From positions 62,001-126,000 of the forward strand of contig JAQYUZ010000047.1 in NCBI GenBank assembly GCA_033819885.1: a stretch of DNA of 64,000 bases, given 5' to 3'. The translations under genes and the position numbers were made by a program. Shown piece after piece: positions 46,833 through 59,154 of this stretch (position 1 is the first letter of the stretch; every line of letters begins with the position of its first letter). This DNA is from Microbotryomycetes sp. JL201 (lineage: Eukaryota; Basidiomycota; Microbotryomycetes). The notes under the pieces are model-generated. The model worked only from the letters and a program-made list of their open reading frames with translations. It was not told where the DNA came from and ran no database searches.

Positions 46833-48808
46833 ATGCAGCCAACCCCCATCGTACCGCCTCCACCACCGACAAAGCCTGCCAGGTCAGAGTTCATCCAAAA
46901 GCTGCACGAGTTGAGTCCGACGGGCTCGAAAGTCCGCTACCGGGAGGCTGCCGCGCTGACCCAGCTTTGTGTCCGAATACTCGCAACCTTAGCTTGCTCG
47001 AGCATCCATACGATCCTGACAACATGCGATGGGTCTCTGACACGGCATTCGAGATTACATGTAACGACGCGCTCGCCAGGCGTGCCCTATCTGCCAAATG
47101 GGAATTTCGATCGTGAGCCGACGCAACTTGAGCAACTTGCTCGTGGAATGCTGATTCTGAGACCCGCTGTTGCGGGAACAAACTAGGTTGAGCAGCTTCA
47201 TTCGCCAGCTGTCGTACTACAGCTTCAAGTGAGCCACCTCATTAATTAGATCGACTTTCCATCAGAAGCGCGCGTGCGCCCAATTCAAAATGAAGGCTCT
47301 CGCCGGAGCCATCGCTCGCACGCAGTCTGGGGCGCGCGAGCGCGAGAGGCTGACCCAAGCTTCGCGCTCGGCCAGCGCGAGCTGTACGCCATCACTCTCG
47401 AGCTACATGTGACGTGTCTGGCAAACTGTATTGTGCGAGAGAGCATCGCAGTTGCACGTCAAAAGATAGCCAAGCCTGTCCGAGAGACGGGATAATGAGC
47501 GAAGGGGCTGACTGCGTACAACGCTTATTTCGCTTCAGGCGCCTTTCCGACCGCAGACGCTCAGGTGAACGCAAGAGTGGACAAACAAGCTTCATCGTAT
47601 TTACGTGAGCTGCTTCTTGTTGTCAGACGAGCGTCGCTCTAAACGCTGACTTTTGGCCGCCATGGAAATCGCTCAGGCACCCGAGCGGCTATTTTGTCCG
47701 AGGCGACAACTCGATGCTTCACGGTATCGTCCGCAAGACGCGTACCAAGACTGGCAAGCGACGTGCAAGCCAGACGTCGATAGGCTCGGCCGATCGTAGC
47801 GACGAGTCGCCACCCCCGCTGCCGCAAACTCAGTGGCAACCGCCCCAATTCGCCCCGCAGTATGGCGCTGACCGGAGAACATTGACCTCAATGCTCACAA
47901 AGCAGCCTCACGCCGCTGTTGCGTCGCCATTTGGGCCGCCGCCTGGCGGACTAGGAGAGCAGCTCGCGTCCTGGCGCTCGTACCAGCCAGTGCAGCCAGG
48001 CTGGAACCCGGGTTACGTTCAAGAAGGAATAGAATACGGGCAGCGGAGGATGAGTTTGGGAGATGTGCGACCTACTATGCCGATCTCACCACGTGACTCG
48101 AAGGAGCTCGAATTACCGCCGGCGCCGCTCCCGTCGTCGTCTGGCGTACCTCATCACTTGCGCAAAGCGTCCTCGAATCAGTCCATGTCGGTACACGCCC
48201 ATCATGAAGCAGACGAGCAGCGGCATCCCGGCTACCGCGGCCAAGACCCGTACTCGACTCTCGCTCCAGCAAACATGGCTTACGAGCCGTACCCTGTGCC
48301 TCAGGCTGGCATGGCGAGCGGTCTGACATTACCGTACTCGAGCGGACACGCAGGACCGTCAGAGATTGCGAATCACCCGCAACACGAGAACCTTTCTTTT
48401 CCGTCGTATCAACACTACAGCCACGCGTATCCGTCACGGCTTCCAGCGCCCGCACCTTATGAACATTCGGGTGGTGCAATGGATGGTAATCCACTGCCGT
48501 CGCCGAGCTATTCTGACGGTGGAGAAATTATTTCCGCTCCGGCTCATCACTCGAAAGCAAATTTCGAGCGGGCGCCAGCCTCGCTTGTCGGCAGCGCCGC
48601 CCCTGCCGCCAAGAATATCTTTGCCGCAAGCCACGACGGCAAGAGACGGCCTGGCCCAGAAGGTGGAAGTTACTTTGATGAAGCTGGAGCGTACTCGACA
48701 GCTGTACCGGAGCCAAGGCACAGCAGCCGGGGTTCGAGCTTGAGCTGGGCTCCGCCACCTGTCAAGGCGACATCGCGAACATACGACGCAAGTGTCACGC
48801 ACAAATGA
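46833..48808 (+). CDS. Heat-shock-factor-type DNA-binding transcription factor
   Basis: Sequence-specific regulator with an HSF-type winged helix. Exons 46833-46909, 46993-47112, 47187-47228, 47539-47604 and 47677-48808 give 478 residues. The DNA-binding domain is spread over the first four exons and the start of the fifth: SEFIQKLHDLLEHPYDPDNM, RWVSDTAFEITCNDALARRA, the recognition helix SLSSFIRQLSYYSFKRLSDR, then SFIVFTHPSGYFVRGDNSML and IVRKTRTKTGKRR. The rest (about 330 residues) is Pro/Ser/His/Tyr-rich and disordered. No clear coiled-coil trimerisation domain follows, so it is closer to Sfl1/Skn7-like relatives than to canonical Hsf1. Intron 3 is unusually long (310 nt) and the first donor (GTTGAG) is weak. 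Confidence 0.85.
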
Positions 48809-49940
48809 TTGTTTTGCTGGAGCCCAAAATCTCTTTTTGGTGCTTGACTCTCATGAAACACGCCTGAGTGCGTGCGTGTGCCCGTTTTCAGTGCTTCCTG
48901 TCCAAATTTGTTGTGTGGGTTCATTTTTGTTGCTGGCCGTGTGCTTTCTAGTTGTGCCCTCTCGTATGTATGCTTGCTCGGTAGTGCCATGGTTGTGACA
49001 AACGTCGGTCATGGTCATGTGGTTTTGCGGGTTTTTAATTGCTCTGAGGCAAAAACGATTGTTGTTTACGTATCATTTTCGTCTGTGCGGCAGCTGTTCA
49101 GCATGAAAAGTCATACATGTATACAACGCTTGCATTTCAATGGTCAAAGTTGGAAGTGGGATGGCTGCTTTCACCAGTTGTGCAAATGTGACGTCATTGA
49201 ACCTTTTTTTTTTTTTTTTTTTTGATCCAGCAGTCAGTCAACGCACAGAGGCTGACGACGCAGAGAAGCGGTGGTGCGCCTCATGGAGAGCTCTGATCTC
49301 GTGACTGTAAAGTACGAATAGCGTCTCGCAATCGATGGGTTATCGCTCTGGGAGCTCTCTGGAAATTCGGTTGCGAAATAAGGGCGAGCGAGTTGACTGA
49401 AGTTTTTCGTGTTTTGTTTCACATTCACATCAACCCTTGCTCGTTTTTGGATTGTCAAAGTCGCGACAGTTTTACTCGTCGTAACAAAGTTGCGTTTGGC
49501 ATTGTTCATCAGAAAAGAGAGAGTCGACTCGACTCGGGCGCGCAGCTTGCCCCACCTCCCGAACGTTTGTCTTGCACCCGGCCACACAGTCGTCTGACGC
49601 CCTCGGCCGGTGCTTCTAGCGCCCAAGGTTGTCGTGGACGGTGCGTCGACACGACCCGGTGTCGTCTGGATCTCGTGCAGGGCGCGTCTGTACTGTCGAA
49701 CGGTTGCGCGGACGCGCGGTTCTGCTCGTCTGCGGCTCATCAGTTGCTCCGTCGAGGACATCAGCAGCAGAGAGACGCCGCTCAGGACTGGTTCGACACT
49801 GCGGTTACCCTTTTGCAGCGTGCACAGCCGTTTGTGTGCCAGTGTCGCGGCTGCATCGCCTCGGTTCCGAAGCGCGACCGTCTCGGGCCGCCCGTCACGC
49901 GCCAGCGGCCCGCATCTAGCTCGCACAGCTCACTCGAGGG
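48809..49940. other. Intergenic region with a T20 tract, no gene seen
   Basis: About 1.1 kb between the HSF-type and Rab-like genes on the same strand. The first 400 bp are T/G-rich, like a long 3' UTR. Frames at 49393-50058 and elsewhere are Arg/Ser-rich without resemblance to known proteins and probably represent 5' leader. Confidence 0.5.
49204..49223 (+). repeat. Homopolymer run of about 20 T
   Basis: An uninterrupted run of about twenty thymines, the longest homopolymer in the window. No target-site duplication or coding sequence next to it suggests a retroposed copy; a simple microsatellite or transcription-end element is likelier. Confidence 0.9.
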
Positions 49941-52108
49941 ATGCTCAACTCGTCCACGTACTCGTCCCCGAGCTCGTCACCTGGCTCGCTCACGTCAGCG
50001 TCGAGCACGAGCACGAACGCGTCCGCCGCCGCCGCCGCCGCGCGCGAACCGCTCGTGACGGCCACGACCACTCGGCTCGGAAAGGATCCGACGCTGTTGA
50101 CGCTCGACGCCGCAAAGCTCAAGCTCATGCAGCACAAAGACTCGTGCTCGCCTGACGAACTCGACTCGGACAAACCGAGCAACACTGGCGGTAACCCACA
50201 GCCGTTCTTCCCGGTGGCAACAACTCCGCGCGCGAACGAGAGTCCAACGACGTACCAGTTCCCGGTCATCCTGGACCATCATCAACAAAACCACACCCGA
50301 CGCGGACAGTCACTGCATACCGCAAACGTACAGACCACCCCAAAACAGCCAACAGCCCGGTCGCCGTCCCCACCGAAACCTTTGTCGACTACGAGAGCTC
50401 ATCACAAGTCAATGACGGCGCCGCCATCTGCGTCATCCTTGCCGCCGTCTCTAAGGACGAGAAGGCAGTCAACAACGCACGCCGGCTATACGTCCAGTCC
50501 AGTTGCAGGCGCAGCGAGTGGCAACGCCGCGAGCACCTCTACGCCCATGGATGCAGCAAACCAGCTCGAGGCCAAGGTCGTCATTCGTGAGCTCATTTCC
50601 CGATTCAAACGTGTCAGTACATTGGTCTGACGCAACCTCAATCTTTACAGTCGGCAGCCAAGGTGTCGGCAAAACGAGCATTGTCCACAGATACACGTCA
50701 GGACATTTCAGTTACTCTTTGTCATCAACTATCGGAGCTTCATTCCTAACCAAAAAGCTCGTCGTCGACGGGTGCAAGGTGCGGCTACAGATTTGGGATA
50801 CGGCCGGGCAGGAACGATTTAGATCAATGGGCAAGTCGCAGATCATCTTTTTCGCTCAAAACGTAGCAGGAACTGACTCGGAGTCACAGCGCCTTTGTAC
50901 TACAGAGGTGCGCTGGCCGCGATCCTTGTATACGACATTACAAACGAAGACAGTTTTGACGACATTAAAGTTTGGCTAGACGGTTCGTTGAACGGACCGG
51001 TTGGTTTTCTTTGAGCATCTCGCTCACATAGTTCGACGTGCAGAACTACGGCGCAACATGTCTCCTGATCTCATCATCCATGTCGTGGGATCGAAAGCGG
51101 ACCTCGCCGCCAACCTTCGCCAAGTCGACCTGCAAGAGGCGAAGCGGTCCATCGCCTCCTGGGTCGTTGAAGACTCGGACAAATCGCTCGAAAGCTCTGT
51201 GCACAAGAACGTGCGCGACCTGTCGCCACCATCGCCGTCGCGACCGAGAATATACTCGAGACGGGGTAGCCTCGTTCCGAACAGTAACGGTGGCACGGCG
51301 TCGCATTCTGCTGCATCCTCGAGTCATCGTGTTCCGACGATCACGACGTCCGGACCGACGGCCAACGACAGCTCAAACACAGCCGTCGACGTCGAGTCTG
51401 TCGGGGCACGCGTGCGGACCTTGTCGTCGAAACTGGGTCAGCGACCGACGCTGACTCCGTCTCACTCGACAACTTTGCCGACATCTGCAACCCTTCCGAC
51501 GGGATCTTTGACTCATTCAAACGCGTCTGCGGCATCGAGCGTCAACGACCTCAACGTGCTTACCACTTCGGCTGGATCGCCTGGCGTTACACCGATGACG
51601 CCGCCGGCCGGTTTCACCATGACCGAATTTTCATCTCAGCTCGGCAGTCCTGGTAGTTCGACCGTTCTCAGTCCGCCAGGAACGACGAAAAGCGCCAGTA
51701 GCAAATTTAGTCTCAGTTTCTACGGAGGCGCGGTCGCCACAAATAACAACGACAGAGGACGTAAATCTGCAGAAGAAGAGAGGAAAGCGGCCGAAGAAGC
51801 AGAACTAGCCAGGTTGGACGATTTGGTCGAAAAGTGTGGAGTGAGCGTGACTGAAGTGAGCGCAAAGGATGATTTCGGTGAGTGTGAGCGTGTGTTTCTC
51901 TATGTCTGGTGGCATGCGCTGAACCGCCAGAGGTTTTCTTGTAGGCATTGAAGACGTGTTTCTGACGATCACGACTCGGTTGGTCGAACGCAAACTCAAG
52001 ATTGAACGGGATAGAGTTTTGAGGTCACGAGACAGTATCATGCTCAGGGACTCTTTGGACGACGCAGGGCGCAACAATTCGACTGCCGGCAGTTTTTGTT
52101 GCGCATGA
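49941..52108 (+). CDS. Rab-like small GTPase with long N-terminal extension and internal insert
   Basis: Vesicle-traffic GTPase of the Rab5/21/22-like type, by motif. Exons 49941-50586, 50651-50830, 50890-50982, 51044-51877 and 51945-52108 give 638 residues, about three times a normal Rab. Residues 1-210 are Ser/Thr/Pro-rich and disordered. The G domain then runs: P-loop [20 protein letters not shown], switch [56 protein letters not shown], and G4 [10 protein letters not shown], where Ser replaces the usual Asn of NKxD. About 240 residues of low-complexity insert follow before G5 (EVSAKDDFG). The C-terminus GSFCCA offers a double Cys for prenylation. Intron 2 needs a GC donor (GCAAGT at 50831). 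Confidence 0.88.
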
Positions 52109-52418
52109 CGGGTCTATGCTTTTGTTTTGGTTTATCTATCGTGGGTCTCTATTCTTTGGTTTGTCCCTTTTTTTCTTCTCGAATGTTGTGTCAAGGGGGT
52201 TTCATTCTCATCTATGTGATCCATTTATTTGATTGTTGCTGTACGTTCGTTGACGTCCAACGAATTTTGTGTTCTTTTAAACATTTTTCCCAGTAATCCG
52301 ACTCTTATCTCTGTGTGCATTCGTTTTCTCCATTCCGTGTTTGCTGCCCGATTGATCTGGTGGTTTGTTACAACAAAAAAACAATGCGATTCACGCAAGG
52401 AAAGACGGTGACGACATG

Positions 52419-53671
52419 TCAATAGTACATGACCGAGTGCAACAACTGATGAGGATGCTTTTCCATTTGGTTCTGGAGAATGTTTTGCATCTGTTCGTCC
52501 AAATCTGTCGCTGCTTCAATCTGCTCAGATATTAATGTCGTCAGTCTCACATCGTTTGCAGTGACAAAAGAAGAACAAAAACCCTGGGCGCTCGGACGAG
52601 CAAGAGTCGACGTACGTTGGTACAAAGTTCAAGCAAAGCCTTGCCGGCAATCAAGGCCTCTTCATGATTGTCTTTGATCTCGACGTTGATGACGTGCACA
52701 GGTCTGTTGGCATCGCCTCCTTTGTTGAGCAAGTCTTTGATCGGATCGATGAAAACAAGGTTCAGCGATCCTTGCCGAGAGCAAAAGCACTGCGACAGAA
52801 GAGAATCAAGACTGACCGTCACAGACGGCGTCGAAACAACGTTCTTCGCAAGTGATGACGACGTCGACGACTCTCGGTGTCTCTTGAAACCGTTCTGGAG
52901 CAGATTTGAGTTTGCGGTTGCGGTCGAGCATGTTGAGCAAGCCGTTGGCAGAGTACCTAGTGAGGAACGGTTGCGCCGAGTCAGTCTTTTGAGCGACGTG
53001 CACGTCACACAAGCGCGTACAATCGCTCGTCTTTCGTCTTCAAGTCTTGATACATGTGCTCGTACGGTGTACCGAACGTGTAAATGTTTGGCTTGTCGAT
53101 TGACGGCCCTGGCAACCTGACGGCCGAACCTGTCCCTGCCGACACGACGTTAAAGTTGGCTTGACTGTGGGGAGTGCGACAGAACCGAGTTGAGCTGAAG
53201 TATCACTCGATGGTCTCGAAGAACGCACGCGAGCACCTTGTGTCCTTCCATTGATCTGTTTTGATTTGACGCGCACACGACGCAGAATGACACACGCGGG
53301 TTCGTGCCAGCCTGAGACGTTGCGTCTGATTTCGTGGTGAGCGTATCTGGTGTGGCACGGCCTTGCGTGTATGGTGTAGGCGGTTGAGCTGCCACTGGAC
53401 GTTGCTGCTGCTGACCATAGGGCGACTGCTGCAGCTGCTGCTGCTGCTGCTGCTGAGCGTGGTACTGACTCGTACTGGCATACGCGTTGTGCTGCTGTTG
53501 TGCAAGTTGCACTAGAGGCGTCGACCGGCCGTTGTAGTCGGTCGTGGTGGTCGTCGAGTGCTGTTGGCCGTTAGCATGGCTGCCGCCGCCATCTGACGCG
53601 TGCTGCTGTGCAAACGATCTGGCCAAGTTGCGCGCCCTCAGACGCGGGTCGGCCAAGCGCGGGTCGCTCAT
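52419..53671 (-). CDS. SSU72: RNA polymerase II CTD phosphatase Ssu72
   Basis: Dephosphorylates Ser5/Ser7 of the polymerase II tail as part of the 3'-end processing machinery. Exons 53671-53229, 53164-53021, 52956-52817, 52734-52616 and 52520-52419 give 315 residues. The catalytic loop [12 protein letters not shown] is a proper CX5R. It is followed by [100 protein letters not shown] and the family's aromatic tail [12 protein letters not shown]. About 130 residues of Gln/His/Ser-rich disorder, including a glutamine run, precede the catalytic domain; most Ssu72 proteins lack this. Confidence 0.94.
53428..53457. repeat. CTG/CAG microsatellite in SSU72
   Basis: Imperfect CTG run on the plus strand, read as glutamine codons in the minus-strand Ssu72 N-terminal extension. 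Confidence 0.8.
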
Positions 53672-53949
53672 GATGACCGTCAGTGATGATCAAAGGTGAC
53701 TGTGCTCGGACGCCGTGCGTTCCAACACGGATGCAATACCGTGTCGGAAACGGAGCGGACAGGGCGGGCAATTTGCTTGATACCTTCGTATGTTTTTCTC
53801 GCTCGGTCGAACTGCTTTATGACGGGTTGTTGGACCGCGGTCTTGGCCGTGCCGAGCGCTCGGCCGTTGCCGTCTCGACGCCGGTTGAGCGGCGCCGCGA
53901 TTTTTTGATTCAATCGCGCGCGCCGCCGCCTTGTCTCGCGCCACAGAGC

Positions 53950-56008
53950 ATGACCCTGTCCGCGAAACCCAGTCCGTCGAGCTCGACCGTCGATCTTGAA
54001 CACGAGGCGGCGCTCAAGCAACCTCATGGGGACCTTGTCGCTCGTCACGAGCATGAAACCCCGCGGACTCCGACAAGCGCCGTCGGGCGCGTCTGGCACT
54101 CGCTCAGCAGCCAGGTCGGCCTCGAAGGACATGGCGTCGCTCCTTTGACGGACGCAGAGCGCGCAGACTCCAAGTTCTGGCAAAATTTTACGCTTTGGTA
54201 CGCCGGGCGAGACGGAGGAGCCGCCATCGGCAAGGTTTGACAACACTCGTACACAGGCTCGCTATGAACGGAACAATCTCGTGCTTCTCAACAGGTACGC
54301 CAAACGTGCAGCCGTGCGTGTGCAGTGCGTGACTCATTGACCCTCGTTCCGCTCAGGCACGCTCGGGCCACTCTTGTTTGAACTGTCGCTGCGCGACTCG
54401 GCTCTCGTTATCCTCTTCTTCAACCTGTTCTCATGCTCGTTGCCGGCTTACTTTGCCGTCTGGGGACCGAGATTGGGCATGAGGCAGATGGGCATCGCAC
54501 GGTATTCGTACGGCTACCTAGGAGCAATCCTGCCCGCCGCTCTCAACTTGATCACGTTTATCGGCTTTTGCGCCATCAATGCCATTCTCGCTGGCCAAGT
54601 GCTCGCAGCCGTCAAACCTGGCAGCATTTCGGTCTCGGTCGGCATCGTCATCATCGCAGTCGTCAGCCTCGTCATTTCGTTTTGCGGCTACAGAGTCATG
54701 CACGCATGCGAGAAATGGGCATGTAAGTGTCAAAAGTCGCGCTCTGCTTGAGTGGCGCACAGGGCTCATGCGTTTCTCGACCTCCCAGGGATCCCCGTCA
54801 TCTTTTCCTTTGTCATGCTGGCCGGTTTTGGAGGTCGTCATCTCGACGCTGCACCGGCTTTCCAGCCTGGTCGAGCTAGCGCTGGCGCCATTTTGTCGTG
54901 GGCTAGCTTGATTGTCGGGTTTTCGAGTGAGACACAGGTCTCGACGCTAGGCGAATAGTCTTGCTCACCCACTCGCCTTTTTCAGTTTCATGGACCGGTT
55001 GCGCAGCCGATTTCAACACATGTTAGCACCGGTCTTTGCCACTATCGATTCAAGATTCTGACGGGCAGGCTGCACAGATATGCACCGCAATGTTTCCTCA
55101 ATCAAGGTGTTTGCGTATACATTCGCCGGCCTGTACCTGCCTTGTGTTCTCATTCAGACCATGGGCGCGGCTTTCGCAGCTGCAGCGATGAGTGGCCTTG
55201 TTTCGACGTGGGAAACGGCTTTCACCGAGTCGTCCGTTGGCGGTCTTGTCGGAGTTGCGCTCGAGCCACTGCATTGGTTCGGCAAGGTTCTCCTGGTTTT
55301 CTTTGCATTGGGCATCATCTGTAAGTGCGACCGCCCGAGTATCGACAGAGCAGGGTTGGGCCAAAACTGACTCTTCCGAACGTAGGCAACAACGCGCCAA
55401 CGATCTAGTGAGTCAGGTTTCCTAAATTCTCGCTATCGACATATGAGGCTGACGAGGTTTTCTCAGTGCATTCTCATTGTCGCTACAGATTGTATTCCCG
55501 TACCTTCAAGCTCTCCCTCGTTTCATCTTTCCTGTCGTCGGCACAGCTATTTACCTTCCCATCGCTATCGTCGGCGCCAGTCACTTTGCCACAGCCCTGT
55601 CCAATTTCCTCGGTTTGATTGGCTACTGGGCTTCATTGTTTGCAACAGTTGTTCTCGTCGAGCACCTCGTGTTCAGGAGGAACAGGTGGACCGAGTACAA
55701 TGTTGACGTGTGGAACTCGCTCAAGGGACTACCATGTGGTGTAGCAGCGTTGACGTCTTCTTTCGTTGGCGCCGCTCTCGTTGTCTTGTCAATGGACCAA
55801 GTGGTAAGTTAAGCAAGTGCCTTCCCTTTAGATGACATCTATTGACCCTACCATGTACGTGTAGTGGTGGCGAGGACCCATCGCGAAAGCAGTGACAGGT
55901 CCAGAAGCGACACATGGTGGGGACATTGCCATCTGGACAGGCATGGCCGCGACAGCTGTTGCCTATGTTCCGTTGAGATCGCTCGAGAAGAGACTTACTG
56001 GCCGATAA
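53950..56008 (+). CDS. NCS1-family purine/cytosine permease
   Basis: Proton-coupled nucleobase (or related heterocycle) uptake at the plasma membrane. Nine exons (53950-54197, 54257-54294, 54357-54722, 54789-54926, 54986-55021, 55078-55320, 55386-55407, 55467-55803, 55865-56008) give 523 residues. A 70-residue hydrophilic N-terminus leads into TM1 (FWQNFTLWLAMNGTISCFST, then GTLGPLLFELSLRDS). NCS1 signatures follow: GPRLGMRQMGIARYSYGYLG, SWTGCAADFNTYMHRNVSSI, NNAPTIYAFSLSLQIVFPYL and FRRNRWTEYNVDVWN. About twelve hydrophobic segments are visible. Divergent from SSU72, 278 bp apart. Substrate not decidable from sequence. Confidence 0.93.
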
Positions 56009-57110
56009 TATACGACAAGGTCATTCCGCACTCGAAGCCATAGTTCAATTAGGTCATGCATATTGGGGCAATTCAATGTCTCTGCCTTTCACGCGGATCT
56101 CGGAAACCTGGCGCAAAGGTGGCTGCGGAGCGTGTATAAATATTTACACTTCAGTGCACCAAGATTTGTGACAGTGGTCAGGACGAAGAAGGCGATGTCT
56201 TTCAACAGATTTTCCACGATTCAGAGATCGCAGCCCGACTCAGGAGAGACATTTTTTGTCTTCGCGCGACACTGGCGGTACAGCTTTCCCCTGAATGTCA
56301 ATCTTCACTGCGTTTTATGTTTCTGTGAGGCTTTTTCAAAGGTAAAGAGCGCGCTCTTCCCCTTCTGCACCAGAATGAACCCGTGTAACGTATTGTGTTT
56401 TCAGTGCTTACTTTCCCGCTTCCCGCTGTTTCTGCTGCTTTCTTATCCTGCTTTCGAGTGTCTCTTACCGGGTATGCCTGTAACATAGGATATTATCCTG
56501 GTCATGGATCTTGACCGCGCCGTGCAGATCCAGTTTTGGTTTCCGGATTTGGAAAGTTTGGCGAGCTCGAGAGCGCCAAACCAGGGCGGGTCTGCTGGCG
56601 TGCTATTGAATTCTTTGCAGGCAAGCCACAGTGTGCATCTGTACAGCTCGGTAACCGTAGCCCATTAGCAGCATTCGTGTGTGTCTGATTCGTCAACTGC
56701 AACAAACGAGACATGGAAGCGCTGTGCGCAGCCCAAAAGTGTCTCAGTTTATCTTCTCCGCCGGCGCGACGACGAGCCGGCCTCCAAGTCCAGCCAACGA
56801 CTCTCACTCTCGGTAAACGCACCTCGGACACCTACTCTGCTGTGTTCTCGCATTCAACGCTCGACACTTGGGTACGCCGCACCCTTTTCCTTTCGTTTGT
56901 CTGTCTCGACGCTCGTTTTTTGCGCGTCTGTGCGTTCGTCATTCTGCGCCACGCCGCTCGCTCTACGCCTACCTGAGCCTAGGAGCACCATACCGACGTA
57001 AAAACCGAACGGTTATCAAAAGCATCCAATCGCCTGCGTAGCGGACTTATTCGCGTGCTGCACCCTGGGCTGTCGTCGCAACGTCTGTGCGCGCTCACGC
57101 GAGAGGCGAG
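56009..57110. other. Intergenic region, no gene seen
   Basis: About 1.1 kb between the permease stop and the second PC-esterase-like start. Open frames such as 56681-57001 (plus) and 56979-57308 (minus) have no family resemblance. T/C-rich stretches near 56390-56480 and 56880-56950 look like untranslated sequence. Confidence 0.5.
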
Positions 57111-59046
57111 ATGGCTTTCCGATACCAAGACGAGTCGCCGCGCGGTTCTGCAGCATTCCCGAGCAGGCCGACGTCTAGAAACAGTCACTACTCTGCCGCC
57201 ATGCACCATCCACAGCCGATCAGGTCGACCCAGGGCGTTCATTTGCGAAGGCGCAGCTCGACCAGCGGCACTTCGCCTTTCAGTCTGAGCTCGCCGTTCG
57301 TCCAGCATGGCAGGTACGACGACAGGACGGGGGAAATTGCATTACCTCCATCACCGCCGCTCCCCGTCTGGAAAGAAAAGAACTCGCTCGGGTTGGTCGA
57401 CGATTCCAAAGGCCTCAAAAAGGGTGGCAGGAGATTCGTAGGACCTGTGCCATGGCGACCAGTTTTGGGACTGTGCGCCATGGTCGTCTCATTTTTGACT
57501 TTGTTGTCGTACCTTGTCCCTTCTTCGTGAGTTACCCGGTTTGCTGATATGCTGTGATCGACGCCCTTGCGGTCGCGCTTGGTCCAAGCTTATGGGTCAC
57601 CGCCGCTAAGGCTCATCGGGGCAACTCCTGCGTTAGCGTCGTCTTCTCTCGGCTGACGATCCCTGCTTTGCCTCTTGTGGTTACAACTCGTGCAGATCGC
57701 AATATGCACCAAAACAAATCATCAACAGAATAAGGGTAACAACGCAGTGCGAGCCGTTCTCGTCCTTTGGCACTCTGATCGTAGACCCGAACGAGGCAGA
57801 CAAAAATCAGTGGGTGCCATTTGATCCAACATGCTCTCCGCCTGCGTTCATGGCCAAACTGCGAGACGATCATGCCGAATTGTCCACCGTCCGACGGAAA
57901 CAGGATTTTGCCTGGCTGCGGCACAAGACGGCCCTTCTCATCGGTGACGCCGTCTCTCGCGAACACGTTGAAAACTTTTGTCAACTATTGGGTGAGGAGA
58001 GTCAAGTCATCAGACCGGGACACAAGTACGCTGTGCAAGATACACCGAAGCGAGCGGCAACAAAGGCGCATCACGTCGTAGACAAGCCAAACAGGTTGAA
58101 CGGACGTGCAGTTGTCCGTGACTCTGCCAGACCTCGCATGTGTTACGTCAAAGAGTATGACTTCCTCGTGAGTTGCTCTATCCCTAGGCACCAGCCTCGA
58201 CAAAAGAGCCTCGTTGACAAGTCTGCTTTTGCCAGCTCGTGTCTGTGATGCACTTTGGACTTGATCAAGAAGACTTTTGGCGCGACCGCAACATGCCGCA
58301 ATACACGGCCCCCGGCCATTTCGAACACCGCCTGACAGACATTGTTCAGCCCATGATCAACGCAATTCGGGCAGACGGCCGACCTTCTGCGCCAGACTAT
58401 GTGGAAGTAACATCTGGTGCATGGGACTTGGCTCGATGGGCCGAACAAGATGTCGCATCCGGAACCGCAGCGACTTCTGGGTTGGCTCAAGATCGCGTGA
58501 CTTGGTACCGGTTCAGGGTCGGTCAAGTGCTCGACAAGGTCCGCAAGGCTTTCCCAAACGCGAAAGCCCGCGTGTGGCGAACGATGCATTATCCCACGGA
58601 TCAATTGGCAGAGAAAGATTATTTCATGGTGTGTCCGTCTCCGAAACATACGCGAGGTGAAGCTTACCACGTTTTTCGCACAGGACAAGATATCGCGTAG
58701 AGACGCCACTGGGTCTATCGAGCAACCGTACTTTCCACATAATCGCATCTATCAACTCGACCAAGCGGTACGCACCCTCATGGTGCCCGCTACTCCTGTG
58801 GGCGGGGGCGCAAGTTCATCTTCACCAACAGCGTCACCTGCGCCATATTCTGATTTCAGGATAAGCGAGTGGGGCACAATCATGAAAGGTCACCAGGCGC
58901 ATCATCGGGACCGGTTGCATGGCGATCCATTGCCAGGCGGCTACGTTTGGAGCGATATTATGCTATACGAGCTCTTTCGAGCGGCCAAAGACGTCGACAA
59001 GCCTAGAATGGTCGCGTCGCCGTACGAAAGCTCGAGCTCTCGGTAA
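57111..59046 (+). CDS. SGNH/PC-esterase-like type II membrane protein (paralogue 2), nucleophile Ser replaced
   Basis: Paralogue of the gene at 36396-38199. Exons 57111-57526, 57696-58167, 58236-58628 and 58684-59046 give 547 residues. A cytosolic Ser/Pro-rich tail precedes one membrane anchor (VLGLCAMVVSFLTLLSYLVP, about 120-140). The luminal part aligns block by block: TALLIGDAVSREHVENFCQL (block I, but Gly-Asp-Ala instead of Gly-Asp-Ser), MHFGLDQEDFWRD, YVEVTSGAWDLARWAEQDV, ARVWRTMHYPTD and GGYVWSDIMLYELFRAAKDV. Loss of the usual nucleophile suggests a binding or scaffold role, or an altered mechanism. Family assignment is inferred from motif pattern. Confidence 0.68.
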
Positions 59047-59154
59047 ATGCGTCGCCTGCACACAGACAAACAGCGCTTGGATCGACCAATTCCCTTTCAT
59101 CCAGATGAATCATGCTAGAGCATTTTCGCATATCTCTGTACATTTATCAGTAGC

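Noticed and set aside
49204-49223. T20 tract as the poly(A) tail of a retroposed gene on the minus strand
   Set aside because: No coding similarity next to it and no flanking direct repeats noticed; a simple homopolymer is enough.
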